Source: an uncultured Senegalimassilia sp. (GTDB lineage Bacteria; Actinomycetota; Coriobacteriia; Coriobacteriales; Eggerthellaceae). Taken from it: 6,045 bases of DNA. Every line of letters starts with the position of its first letter. Position 1 is the stretch's first letter. The notes under the pieces are model-generated. The model searched no databases. It was not told where the DNA came from and saw only the letters and a list, made by a program, of their open reading frames with translations. A program made the position numbers and the translations under genes. Where the stretch lies: assembly GCF_934636665.1 (NCBI RefSeq), contig NZ_CAKUAT010000032.1, positions 1 through 6,045 on the forward strand. Reading direction: 5' to 3'. This document shows positions 1-6,045 of this stretch, one piece after another.

Positions 1-344
1 GCTTTTTGCAGTGGGTGACGCCCGAAGGCAAGATCGCCGGCTTTTTGCGCCTGTCGCTGCCCGATCGTTCGTTTGTTGCCGCGCACGCGGACGAGCTGCC
101 GACGGCGCCGGACGAGGCGATGATTCGCGAGGTGCACGTGTACGGCATGGCGGCGCGCATGGGAGATCAAGGCCAGGCGGCTCAGCATCATGGACTGGGG
201 CGGTCGCTGGTGGAGCGTGCGTGCCAGATGGCGCGGGATGCGGGTTATGCGCGCATCAACGTTATCAGCGCGATTGGTACGCGCGAGTACTATCGCCATT
301 TGGGTTTTTACGACCATGGACTCTATCTGCAAAAGGAGCTCTAA
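1..344 (+). CDS. Elp3-family tRNA U34 modification enzyme, C-terminal GNAT part (5' end outside window)
   Basis: This is the C-terminal end of an Elp3-type protein, which joins a radical SAM domain to a GNAT acetyltransferase domain and modifies uridine 34 in the tRNA wobble position. Only the GNAT part is here; the reading frame is open through the left edge, so the TTG at 6 is not a real start. Visible hallmarks are GFLRLSLP near the left edge (an Elp3 'GFLRLRLP' motif), EVHVYG, the acetyl-CoA binding segment AQHHGLGRSL (from about base 180) and the family's C-terminal signature VISAIGTREYYRHLGF ending in a short tail. Elp3 proteins typically close with REYYRKLGY plus a few residues, so the C-terminus looks complete. 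The stop codon TAA touches the start of the next gene, which points to co-transcription. The radical SAM cysteines cannot be checked because they lie upstream. An unrelated stand-alone GNAT is less likely because of the GFLRL and REYY motifs. Confidence 0.85.
   Translation, partial: FLQWVTPEGKIAGFLRLSLPDRSFVAAHADELPTAPDEAMIREVHVYGMAARMGDQGQAAQHHGLGRSLVERACQMARDAGYARINVISAIGTREYYRHLGFYDHGLYLQKEL
331..338 (+). promoter_or_regulatory. Ribosome binding site for the spermidine-synthase-like gene
   Basis: AAAAGGAG lies inside the last codons of the Elp3 gene, six bases before the ATG at 345. It supports that ATG as the true start and suggests that translation of this gene is coupled to the end of Elp3. 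Confidence 0.7.
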
Positions 345-1223
345 ATGAACAAGCCGAGTGTTTCTGCTGGCGTCGTTGCCGGCGTTGCTCTGGGAGCCGC
401 GGCGCTTGGTGCGGCCGCCGTCGCTGTTCGTGCTGCCTGTCTGCAGGTTGCGCGAACCCGCAATGGGTTGGCGCGTGTGAAACGCGTGCACGATGAGGGC
501 GGCGACGAAGTCCGCGTATTGGTGCAAGGCGGCGTCTACCAAAGCGCGAGTTACGTTGGCGAGCGCTGGGTGGAGCCCGTCTTTGCGTACTATCGCGCGT
601 TTGACGACGTGTTTGAGGCCGAGGATGCGATGCGCGACGCTTATGGTCACGGTATCAACCGTATGCTTATGCTAGGTGGCGGTGGGTTTGCCTATCCCAA
701 ATTTGCGCTGATGTCGCACGAGGGCTTGCGCGTGGACGTCATCGAGTATGACGGAGAGATAACGCGCTTGGCGCGCCGTTGGTTCTATCTGGATGAACTG
801 GAGCACGCGGTGGGCGATCGCCTGCGGGTGATTACCGCCGAGGCTCGCTCGTATCTGGGTGTGACGAGCGTGGGCCATCGTCGCTACGACGTGGTCGTGA
901 GCGATTGCTTTGGCGGTGCCGAGCCCGTGCGCGAGCTGGCGACCGTTGAGGCGCTGCGCCTGGTGCGGGGCAGCCTGAACCCCGGGGGTATCTACGTGGC
1001 CAATATCGTGAGCGCAAACGAGGGGAGCGATGTGACGTTCCTTCGCGACTGCGCTGCCACGGCACTCGAGGTATTCGTCCACGCCTGGGTGGTCCCATGT
1101 GGCGATGCGAAGTTCGGTGGCGAGGAAAACTTCCTGCTCATCGCCAGCGACGGCGACTATGCCTTTGCCGAAGCCGTGCCCTTCGACACCGACTTCCTCG
1201 GCACCGTCCTTCACGACAAATAA
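345..1223 (+). CDS. Membrane-anchored spermidine-synthase-like protein (class I SAM-binding fold)
   Basis: This 292-residue protein resembles the catalytic domain of spermidine synthase (SpeE), a Rossmann-fold aminopropyl or methyl transferase. Residues about 8-33 are a run of Ala, Val, Gly and Leu that looks like a membrane anchor or uncleaved signal, followed by a basic stretch, so the rest may sit on the cytoplasmic face. The nucleotide-binding loop is MLMLGGGGFAYP (107-118), the acidic residue after strand 2 is in VIEYD (132-136), and strand 4 is YDVVVSDCFGG (181-191). Classical SpeE has a D-(S/T)-x-D-P type motif at strand 4; here only the first Asp (187) remains, so true aminopropyl transfer is doubtful. 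The N-terminal anchor recalls fused MFS/spermidine-synthase proteins, but no multi-helix transporter domain is present. It starts directly at the Elp3 stop with a good ribosome binding site. The family call is fairly firm; the substrate is unknown. Confidence 0.75.
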   Translation: MNKPSVSAGVVAGVALGAAALGAAAVAVRAACLQVARTRNGLARVKRVHDEGGDEVRVLVQGGVYQSASYVGERWVEPVFAYYRAFDDVFEAEDAMRDAYGHGINRMLMLGGGGFAYPKFALMSHEGLRVDVIEYDGEITRLARRWFYLDELEHAVGDRLRVITAEARSYLGVTSVGHRRYDVVVSDCFGGAEPVRELATVEALRLVRGSLNPGGIYVANIVSANEGSDVTFLRDCAATALEVFVHAWVVPCGDAKFGGEENFLLIASDGDYAFAEAVPFDTDFLGTVLHDK

Positions 1224-1249
1224 GTCTCCCCGTCCCAAAAAGACTGGTC
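1224..1249. other. Convergent gene junction, possible weak bidirectional terminator
   Basis: Only 26 bases separate the stop codons of the left gene pair and the helicase gene. The junction and its edges hold two weak, mutually exclusive dyads: AGTCT (1223-1227) against AGACT (1241-1245), and AAGAC/GTCTT (1240-1251) with a two-base centre, followed on the - strand by a short T run. Neither is a convincing GC-rich intrinsic terminator. Transcription from both sides must end here or run into the opposing gene. Confidence 0.25.
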
Positions 1250-3694
1250 TTAGGCGTGGCCGCGCCAGCCGAGAACGCGCTGCTTCATGCCCTCTATGTC
1301 GAGCACGCCTTCGGCAAAGCCCTTACGCACGAGCTCTTCGGGAACAAACTCGTCGTAGCGGTCAAAGTAAGGCACCTCGCCAGGATAGACGAGCTCGATG
1401 GGATCGAAGTCCTTCTCTGCCTCGGCGGCGAGCACCTCAAGGAACGTCTCCTCGTCGGCCTTCATCTTAAACTGCATAAAGTACGGGCGTGACGGGTCGA
1501 GTCCGCGAAGGCCCAGCTCAGCGGCGCATTTGATTTTAAGCATGCGCTCGAGTGCTAGGAAGGCGTAGCTGCCCAACCAGGGGAAGAGCACCCAGGTGTC
1601 GCCACCCAGGTTGATGAGCGGCTTAGTTCCCACGCCCGAAATCTCGGCGGTATGACGAGCCTGCGCCAAGCGGGCCCGTGCGTTACCCATAAGGTACGGA
1701 TATGTCGCGTGCTCGTTGAGCGCCTTGCGCATGCGCTCGAGCACATGCGTGTTAATGTCGCCGGGGCAGTCGCCAAAGTAGGCCGGCACCCGGCCCTTGA
1801 CCTGCGTGGCAAAGACAGTGTGGCGCTTCCAGTCCACTTCCTCGACAATCCAGCAATGGCCGGCGATGGCGATGCGCTCACCGGGCGGGGGCGGATTAAC
1901 GATCGTGCCCAGCTCGGCCGATTCGCTCCGGACGGTAAACTCCTCGTTTTCTTGAAACACGGCGTAGAACTTAAAGTTGTTGATGATGCGCTCGCCCGCG
2001 AGACCCACGATGAGCCCGCCACCTTCGGTGACCTGGATATGGTCGATCTTAATGAGGTGACGTAGCAGCACACGGTAATCGTCTGCCGAGACACGGTGGA
2101 AATAGCTGAGCGTGAGCACGCGTTGGGCAAGTTCGGCCGACGTGAGCTCGCCGGTGCTGGCGAGGGTCGACATAGTCTGGTGATAGAGCAGGCTGTAGGG
2201 GAGTCGATCGAGCTCGGGCGGCTCGACCCACTTTTCCTCGCGATAGAGTTGTACGAGTGCTATGCCCTGCAGGAGCTTCCACGGAATGGTCTCGGGCATC
2301 ATCGTGCGCGGCTCGGGCTCTTCCTCGCGCATGACAAACCACATCTCGGGCGGAAGGTCGCGACGGCCTGTGCGCCCCATGCGCTGCAAAAAGGAGCTGA
2401 CGGTAAACGGCGCGTCGATCTGGAAGGCACGTTCCAGGCGGCCGATATCGATACCGAGCTCCAGCGTAGAGGTGGTGACGGTCGTTTGTGCCTGTTCCTC
2501 GTCGCGCATGAGCTCTTCTGCCGTCTCGCGCAGTGATGCCGAAAGATTGCCGTGGTGGATGAGAAAGCGGTCGGGCTCGTGCCGGCTCTCGCAGTAGCTA
2601 CGCAGCATGGAGCACACGGCCTCTGCCTCCTCGCGCGAGTTGGCAAAGACCAGGCACTTGCGCCCGCGCGTATGCTCAAAGATATAGCCCATACCGGGGT
2701 CGGCGTTGTCGGGTGCGGTGTCGGTGGGGTTGAGAAGCGCCTGTTCGGTCGCTCGTGGGATGTCGACTTCGCCCTCGGGGGCCGAGGAAGTGCGACGGTC
2801 TTTGGGAGCGGCCTTGCCCCGCGCCTGCTCGCGACGTTGACGGCGTTCCTCCTGTGTGAGTTGCCCGCCATGGCACATGTCTTGGGTGCTGACGGGCAGC
2901 GCCGCGGGCGCCGCCGTCTCAATACGCTCGCAAGCAAGCACCTCGGCTTCTTGTGGGCCTGTGCCTACGAATCCTCGTTGCTGAGCCTGGGGACCCGAGT
3001 TGTAAAAGTGCTCCATGGAGATACGCCACACGCGGCGCGGTTCCTCAAAACGGGGGATAACGCAGTCGCGCCCCGTTCCCTGCGAGAGAAAGGCGCCCGT
3101 GCGCTCGGGGTCGCCGATGGTGGCCGAAAGGCCAATGCGACGGGGCCGCACGCCCGCCATGCGCGAAAGACGCTCGATAAGGCAGAGCGTCTGCCCGCCG
3201 CGGTCGCCGCGCATGAGCGAATGGACCTCGTCGATGACCACATAGCGCAGGTCGCAGAACATACGCGGGATTGCCATGTGCTTGTGGATCAGGAGTGCCT
3301 CGAGTGATTCGGGCGTAATCTGCAAGATGCCGCTCGGTTTTTTGATGAGCTTAGCCTTGTGCGACTGCGAGACATCGCCATGCCAGTGCCAGACAGGGAT
3401 ATCGGCCTCTTCACAGAGGTCGTTGAGGCGGACGAACTGATCATTGATGAGCGCTTTGAGGGGGCCGATGTAGAGGGCGCCCACGCTCGCGGGCGGGTTC
3501 TCCCAAAACTCGGTCAGGATGGGAAAGAAGGCCGCCTCGGTTTTGCCGGAAGCCGTGGATGCCGTCAGGAGCACATTGTCCTGCGTGTTAAAGATGGCAT
3601 CTGCCGCCGCAACCTGGATGGAGCGTAGACTCTCCCAATCGTGGGAGTAGATGAAGTCTTGGATAAACGGGGCGTAGCGGTCAAAGGCGTTCAC
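1250..3694 (-). CDS. brxHI: BrxHI-type Lhr-like DEAD/DEAH superfamily II helicase
   Basis: This 814-residue ATP-dependent helicase is expected to act on DNA. From the GTG start, motifs are in order: Walker A TASTASGKTEA (44-54), motif Ia IGPLKALINDQ, TPES, the DEVH box (155-158), SAT (190-192), motif IV CLVFANSREEAE (347-358), motif V TSTLELGIDIG (408-418) and motif VI QRMGRTGRR (437-445). The roughly 370 residues after them resemble the winged-helix and beta-barrel part of Lhr-type helicases. Between the two RecA domains (about 233-335) is a polar, partly basic low-complexity insertion. I chose GTG at 3694 because AAAGGAGG lies four bases upstream; the frame extends to a TTG at 3724 without such support. 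It follows the BrxD-like ATPase gene by 116 bases on the same strand. BrxHI is the helicase of type 2 BREX; a housekeeping Lhr-like repair helicase is the alternative. The helicase assignment is very firm, the BrxHI label less so. Confidence 0.9.
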   Translation of the reverse strand: MNAFDRYAPFIQDFIYSHDWESLRSIQVAAADAIFNTQDNVLLTASTASGKTEAAFFPILTEFWENPPASVGALYIGPLKALINDQFVRLNDLCEEADIPVWHWHGDVSQSHKAKLIKKPSGILQITPESLEALLIHKHMAIPRMFCDLRYVVIDEVHSLMRGDRGGQTLCLIERLSRMAGVRPRRIGLSATIGDPERTGAFLSQGTGRDCVIPRFEEPRRVWRISMEHFYNSGPQAQQRGFVGTGPQEAEVLACERIETAAPAALPVSTQDMCHGGQLTQEERRQRREQARGKAAPKDRRTSSAPEGEVDIPRATEQALLNPTDTAPDNADPGMGYIFEHTRGRKCLVFANSREEAEAVCSMLRSYCESRHEPDRFLIHHGNLSASLRETAEELMRDEEQAQTTVTTSTLELGIDIGRLERAFQIDAPFTVSSFLQRMGRTGRRDLPPEMWFVMREEEPEPRTMMPETIPWKLLQGIALVQLYREEKWVEPPELDRLPYSLLYHQTMSTLASTGELTSAELAQRVLTLSYFHRVSADDYRVLLRHLIKIDHIQVTEGGGLIVGLAGERIINNFKFYAVFQENEEFTVRSESAELGTIVNPPPPGERIAIAGHCWIVEEVDWKRHTVFATQVKGRVPAYFGDCPGDINTHVLERMRKALNEHATYPYLMGNARARLAQARHTAEISGVGTKPLINLGGDTWVLFPWLGSYAFLALERMLKIKCAAELGLRGLDPSRPYFMQFKMKADEETFLEVLAAEAEKDFDPIELVYPGEVPYFDRYDEFVPEELVRKGFAEGVLDIEGMKQRVLGWRGHA

Positions 3695-3698
3695 GGGG

Positions 3699-3706
3699 CC
3701 TCCTTT
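3699..3706 (-). promoter_or_regulatory. Ribosome binding site deciding the helicase GTG start
   Basis: Read on the - strand, AAAGGAGG is followed by CCCC and then the GTG at 3694. The match to the anti-Shine-Dalgarno sequence is strong though the spacing is slightly short. It places the start ten codons inside the longest open frame and gives the helicase its own initiation site rather than coupling to the ATPase gene. Confidence 0.7.
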
Positions 3707-3775
3707 CAAAAACGAATCTCTCAACGCGGTGGGCAGTGGCTTGCTGCATTACTGCTTCGACGTTTGCCCAGATAA

Positions 3776-3812
3776 AACCTGCCAAAATAAACCTGTCCCT
3801 TTTTGGTAGGTT
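3776..3812. repeat. REP-like inverted repeat overlapping the ATPase stop codon
   Basis: AACCTGCCAAAA (3776-3787) and TTTTGGTAGGTT (3801-3812) are inverted copies with 11 of 12 positions matching, around a 13-base centre. AAACCTG also occurs twice in direct orientation (3775-3781 and 3789-3795), the second copy followed by TCCC. The right arm supplies two bases of the ATPase gene's TAA stop. On the - strand the hairpin is followed by TTAT, so it might slow or stop transcription between ATPase and helicase. The compact direct-plus-inverted layout recalls dispersed REP elements; only one copy is visible here, so that reading is inference. Confidence 0.5.
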
Positions 3813-5115
3813 AGATGGTGAACTCGGCGAAGTTACGGTCGCCGCTTGCGGTGTCGGTGTCGCCTGTTGTTGCTGCCGGCGCCAGCGCGTCGCCGCCGAC
3901 GCTTTGCAGCAGCTCGGCTACGTTGGCGTCAGGGTTCTGGCATAGGATGTCGAGCAACTCGATAAAGTCACGGATAACCTCACGCGGCGTCAAGTGCGTA
4001 TCGGCTCCCACGCGGCCGAACTCAATCTTGAGAAAGTCCACCAAGTCGTTTTCGGCAAGCGTGGGCGTCCAGCCAAAGTAGCCGGCATGGATCTGCACGA
4101 GTTTTTCGATGAGCACCAGCAACTCCTCATAGGTGAGTGGCTGCAGGCGGATGATGGGCGCGAGCATGTCTTTAAGGTCTTCGCGCGCAAAGCGGCCCTG
4201 AGCGAGTCGGCTGCGCAGGGCCTCGTAGGAGAACACGCCGCGGCGGCGGTCTTCGATGGAGGTTGGCGTGCCGCCCATGATCATGCCCAGGTACTGCGCC
4301 TTGCCCTGGAGCGTGTCGTTGTACATGGTCAGGATCTTCTCGTAGTTGTATTGGCGCGTGATGGCGTTGGGAATCTTATACAGATTCACGAGTTCGTCGA
4401 TGAGCACCAGCATGCCCTTGTAGCCGCTGCAGACCAAAAAGCGCGCAATGAGCTTAACGTAGTCGTACCAGTCGTCATCGCTGATGATGGTCGAGGAGCC
4501 CAGCTCGGCGCGTGCCTCGCTCTTGGTGCGGTACTCGCCGCGAATCCATTTGGTCACGCGGCTCATGGCCTCTTCGTCGCCCCCGGATGCGGCCATGCGA
4601 TAGCGGCGGAGCATGCGGGTGAAGTCGAAGCCGTGGACCATCTCCTCGAGCGGGGCCAGTTGGGCATTGACGACCGACTCGTCGACGTCGGCACACGAGG
4701 CGACCCAGCGATCCAGAATAAGGTTGAGCGCACCGCCCTCGGGGCGCGTCTTGGTCGATAAATTGCGGATGAGCTCGCGGTAGGTGGCAAGGCCCTGTCC
4801 CTGACCGCCCTGCAGGCGGCGCTCGGGCGACAGGTCGGCATCGGCGACGACGAATCCCTCGCCCATGGCGTGCGTGCGGATAGTCTGGAGCAAAAAGCTC
4901 TTGCCGGCGCCGTAACGACCGACCAGAAAGCGGAAGCTCGCGCCACCGTCGGCGATGAGACTCAGATCGGTGAGCAGGGCGCGGATCTCGACCTCGCGCC
5001 CTACGGTGATGTAAGGAAGGCCGATGCGCGGGACCACGCCGCCCTTGAGCGAGTTGAGAATGACGGCGGCGACGCGCTTGGGCACGCGGGGTGCTGCGGA
5101 TGCGGTATCACTCAT
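3811..5115 (-). CDS. brxD: BrxC/BrxD-family (DUF2791) P-loop ATPase
   Basis: This 434-residue protein belongs to the BREX ATP-binding family that includes BrxD of type 2 systems. The Walker A motif is GRYGAGKS (66-73) within FRFLVGRYGAGKSFLLQ. Walker B is MLVLIDELVNLYK (235-247) with the acidic pair D240-E241. It is followed by a sensor-like GMIMGGTPTSIEDRRRGVFSYEALRSRL (277-304), a segment typical of the BrxC/BrxD group. The C-terminal part is helical, then an Ala/Thr/Gly-rich tail ends in the hydrophobic FAEFTI. The ATG at 5115 has GAGAGGA ten bases upstream, and the gene overlaps the preceding TerB-domain gene by 8 bases, a sign of translational coupling and a shared complex. By analogy with BREX it probably powers or loads a DNA-bound assembly together with the helicase. 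The family is firm; calling it BrxD rather than a BREX-independent relative is less so, because no PglZ or PglX gene is seen. Confidence 0.88.
   Translation of the reverse strand: MSDTASAAPRVPKRVAAVILNSLKGGVVPRIGLPYITVGREVEIRALLTDLSLIADGGASFRFLVGRYGAGKSFLLQTIRTHAMGEGFVVADADLSPERRLQGGQGQGLATYRELIRNLSTKTRPEGGALNLILDRWVASCADVDESVVNAQLAPLEEMVHGFDFTRMLRRYRMAASGGDEEAMSRVTKWIRGEYRTKSEARAELGSSTIISDDDWYDYVKLIARFLVCSGYKGMLVLIDELVNLYKIPNAITRQYNYEKILTMYNDTLQGKAQYLGMIMGGTPTSIEDRRRGVFSYEALRSRLAQGRFAREDLKDMLAPIIRLQPLTYEELLVLIEKLVQIHAGYFGWTPTLAENDLVDFLKIEFGRVGADTHLTPREVIRDFIELLDILCQNPDANVAELLQSVGGDALAPAATTGDTDTASGDRNFAEFTI
5108..5115 (-). other. Eight-base overlap of TerB-domain and ATPase genes
   Basis: On the - strand ATGAGTGA contains the ATPase start (ATG, 5115-5113) and the upstream gene's stop (TGA, 5110-5108) in different frames. 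Such overlaps usually mean coupled translation of proteins made in related amounts. Confidence 0.85.
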
Positions 5116-6045
5116 GGTCTAGGTATCCTCTCACGTCTGCTTCGTAGTCCTCGATAATCTGCGGCCCTGCCGCGCTAAATTCAATTACGGTGTCGCCCAC
5201 TAGGTCAAAGAGCGCCTCGTTGATGGTATCGACGAGCATGTCCTCGCTCTGCCCCGATTGCGCTACCGCTGATTCCGCCTGTACTGCGTTGTGCTCGAGC
5301 AGCGCGCGGAGATAGGCGTCTGCGGCGGGCGCGAGTTCGTTCGTGGCGTCAGCGGGCGCAGCAGCTGCGAACGCGGGCGTCGGCGCGAGAAGCGGTGCCA
5401 CGACACCAAACTGTTCGGTGGATATGGTCGGCTCGTCGGACTCGTCCTGCCCTGCGACCGCCTCGACCGTCGCGTCGGCTACGGGCTCGGCTTCCGGTTG
5501 CCCTGAGTCCGCTGCCTCGGCTTCTGCGGACGCGCCGTCCTCGCGTTCCTCGTCGATCAAAAGCGCTTCGCGCGTTTGTGCGGCAGCGCTCCGAATGTGC
5601 CCCAGCTGGCTCAAATCGATATCGATCTTGACGGGCTGGTGTGCGGCGTCCCACGAAAGCCATGCCACAATCTCGTCATCGATAATCTTGGCCAGATATT
5701 TGGGGACCTTTTCTTCCTTAAGGGGATGGGCGGGGTCCAGCGCCAGGCGCAGGCGTTGGTCGCAGGCGCGCATCACCTCGCCAAGTTTGCTGCTCTTTTG
5801 TCTGCTGCCGTGAATCCGCATGCATTCCCAAAAACCGTTTTGGCAACGGTAGATATGGATGGGGTCCAGACGGTATTCGCAGTCCTCGTGGCGCTCGGGC
5901 GCAAAGAACACGGCCGAGGCAAACATGGTGTAGGGCATTGCCGTCTCCTCCCCAAATAAACTTGCCACGATGCCGGTCTTTCGGTGCGTGTCATAGTAGC
6001 GCGCCATGCGGACATACACGGCGCACGCCACGTGGCGCAGATCGC
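5108..6045 (-). CDS. TerB-N/TerB-C domain protein (5' end outside window)
   Basis: The frame is open to the right edge, reading DLRHV before the GTG at 6031, so the true start lies outside and that GTG is probably internal. Numbering from it, residues 10-95 (ARYYDTHRKTGIVASLFGEE, PYTMFASAVFF, YRCQNGFWE, SKLGEVMRACDQRLR) look like the latter part of a TerB N-terminal domain. KIDIDLSQLGHIRSAAAQTREALL (135-158) resembles the start of the TerB-C domain. DTINEALFDLVGDTVIEF followed by IIEDYEADV (268-300) resembles its end. The two TerB-C pieces are separated by an acidic, Ala-rich low-complexity linker (about 161-235). TerB modules are tied to tellurite-resistance and stress systems, and TerB-N/TerB-C proteins to DNA-processing neighbourhoods; the biochemical role is not known to me. 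Leading the ATPase and helicase genes, it may be the scaffold or sensor of their complex. The domain call is from recognised motifs without a profile search. Confidence 0.75.
   Translation of the reverse strand, partial: DLRHVACAVYVRMARYYDTHRKTGIVASLFGEETAMPYTMFASAVFFAPERHEDCEYRLDPIHIYRCQNGFWECMRIHGSRQKSSKLGEVMRACDQRLRLALDPAHPLKEEKVPKYLAKIIDDEIVAWLSWDAAHQPVKIDIDLSQLGHIRSAAAQTREALLIDEEREDGASAEAEAADSGQPEAEPVADATVEAVAGQDESDEPTISTEQFGVVAPLLAPTPAFAAAAPADATNELAPAADAYLRALLEHNAVQAESAVAQSGQSEDMLVDTINEALFDLVGDTVIEFSAAGPQIIEDYEADVRGYLDHE
5126..5132 (-). promoter_or_regulatory. Ribosome binding site for the BrxD-like ATPase
   Basis: GAGAGGA on the - strand lies ten bases before the ATG at 5115, inside the final codons of the TerB-domain gene. 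It supports this ATG as the start. Confidence 0.55.

Noticed and set aside
672..1238. 188-residue open frame on the - strand opposite the spermidine-synthase-like gene
   Set aside because: It lies wholly over a gene with clear SAM-binding motifs and has no recognisable domain; long antisense frames are expected at this GC content.
2552..3307. 251-residue open frame on the + strand opposite the helicase
   Set aside because: It is antisense to conserved helicase motifs, including the DEVH and SAT boxes, and its translation shows no family signature.
3695..3724. Longer helicase start at a TTG (3724)
   Set aside because: The ten added residues come from DNA containing the AAAGGAGG ribosome binding site for the GTG at 3694.
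3695..3810. A promoter for the helicase gene in the intergenic gap
   Set aside because: TTGGCA-like and TTTATC-like pieces occur on the - strand but not at workable spacing, so no promoter is called.
3994..4761. 255-residue open frame on the + strand opposite the ATPase
   Set aside because: It shadows the Walker B and sensor regions of the real gene; its His/Val/Ala-rich translation is typical of antisense reading of GC-rich coding DNA.
6029..6031. GTG as the start of the TerB-domain gene
   Set aside because: The frame stays open to the window edge and the TerB N-terminal domain appears to begin further upstream, so the real start is probably outside.
1250..6045. A complete type 2 BREX (Pgl) system
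   Set aside because: Only BrxD-like and BrxHI-like genes are present; no alkaline-phosphatase-like PglZ, methyltransferase PglX or kinase PglW is encoded in the window.

Overview
The window comes from a GC-rich bacterial chromosome. Gene content and protein style (bacterial Elp3, a membrane-anchored spermidine-synthase-like protein, a BrxHI-type helicase) fit an actinobacterium of the class Coriobacteriia, for example a Collinsella relative. This lineage call rests on overall impression, not on a marker gene.

Left part (1-1223, + strand): the 3' end of an Elp3-family radical SAM/GNAT tRNA-modifying enzyme, followed with no gap (TAA then ATG) by a 292-residue spermidine-synthase-like protein with an N-terminal membrane anchor and a degenerate catalytic motif. 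The two look like one transcription unit.

Right part (6045-1250, - strand): a three-gene cassette that converges on the left pair, with only 26 bases between the two stop codons. In transcription order it has: (i) a TerB-N/TerB-C domain protein whose 5' end lies beyond the window; (ii) a 434-residue AAA-type P-loop ATPase of the BrxC/BrxD (DUF2791) family, overlapping gene (i) by 8 bases; (iii) an 814-residue Lhr-like superfamily II helicase of the BrxHI type, starting from a GTG with a strong ribosome binding site. BrxD and BrxHI are accessory parts of type 2 BREX phage defence, yet the signature BREX genes (PglZ phosphatase, PglX methyltransferase) are absent from this window. A TerB-domain protein takes the leading position instead. 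The cassette is therefore best read as a compact BREX-related DNA-processing or defence module of ATPase, helicase and TerB scaffold. That role is inferred from families and context.

The only sizeable non-coding gap (3695-3810) lies between the ATPase and helicase genes. It holds a near-perfect 12-base inverted repeat that also takes in two bases of the ATPase stop codon and may be a dispersed REP-like element or a weak terminator. No tRNA, rRNA, CRISPR array, insertion sequence or integrase was seen.
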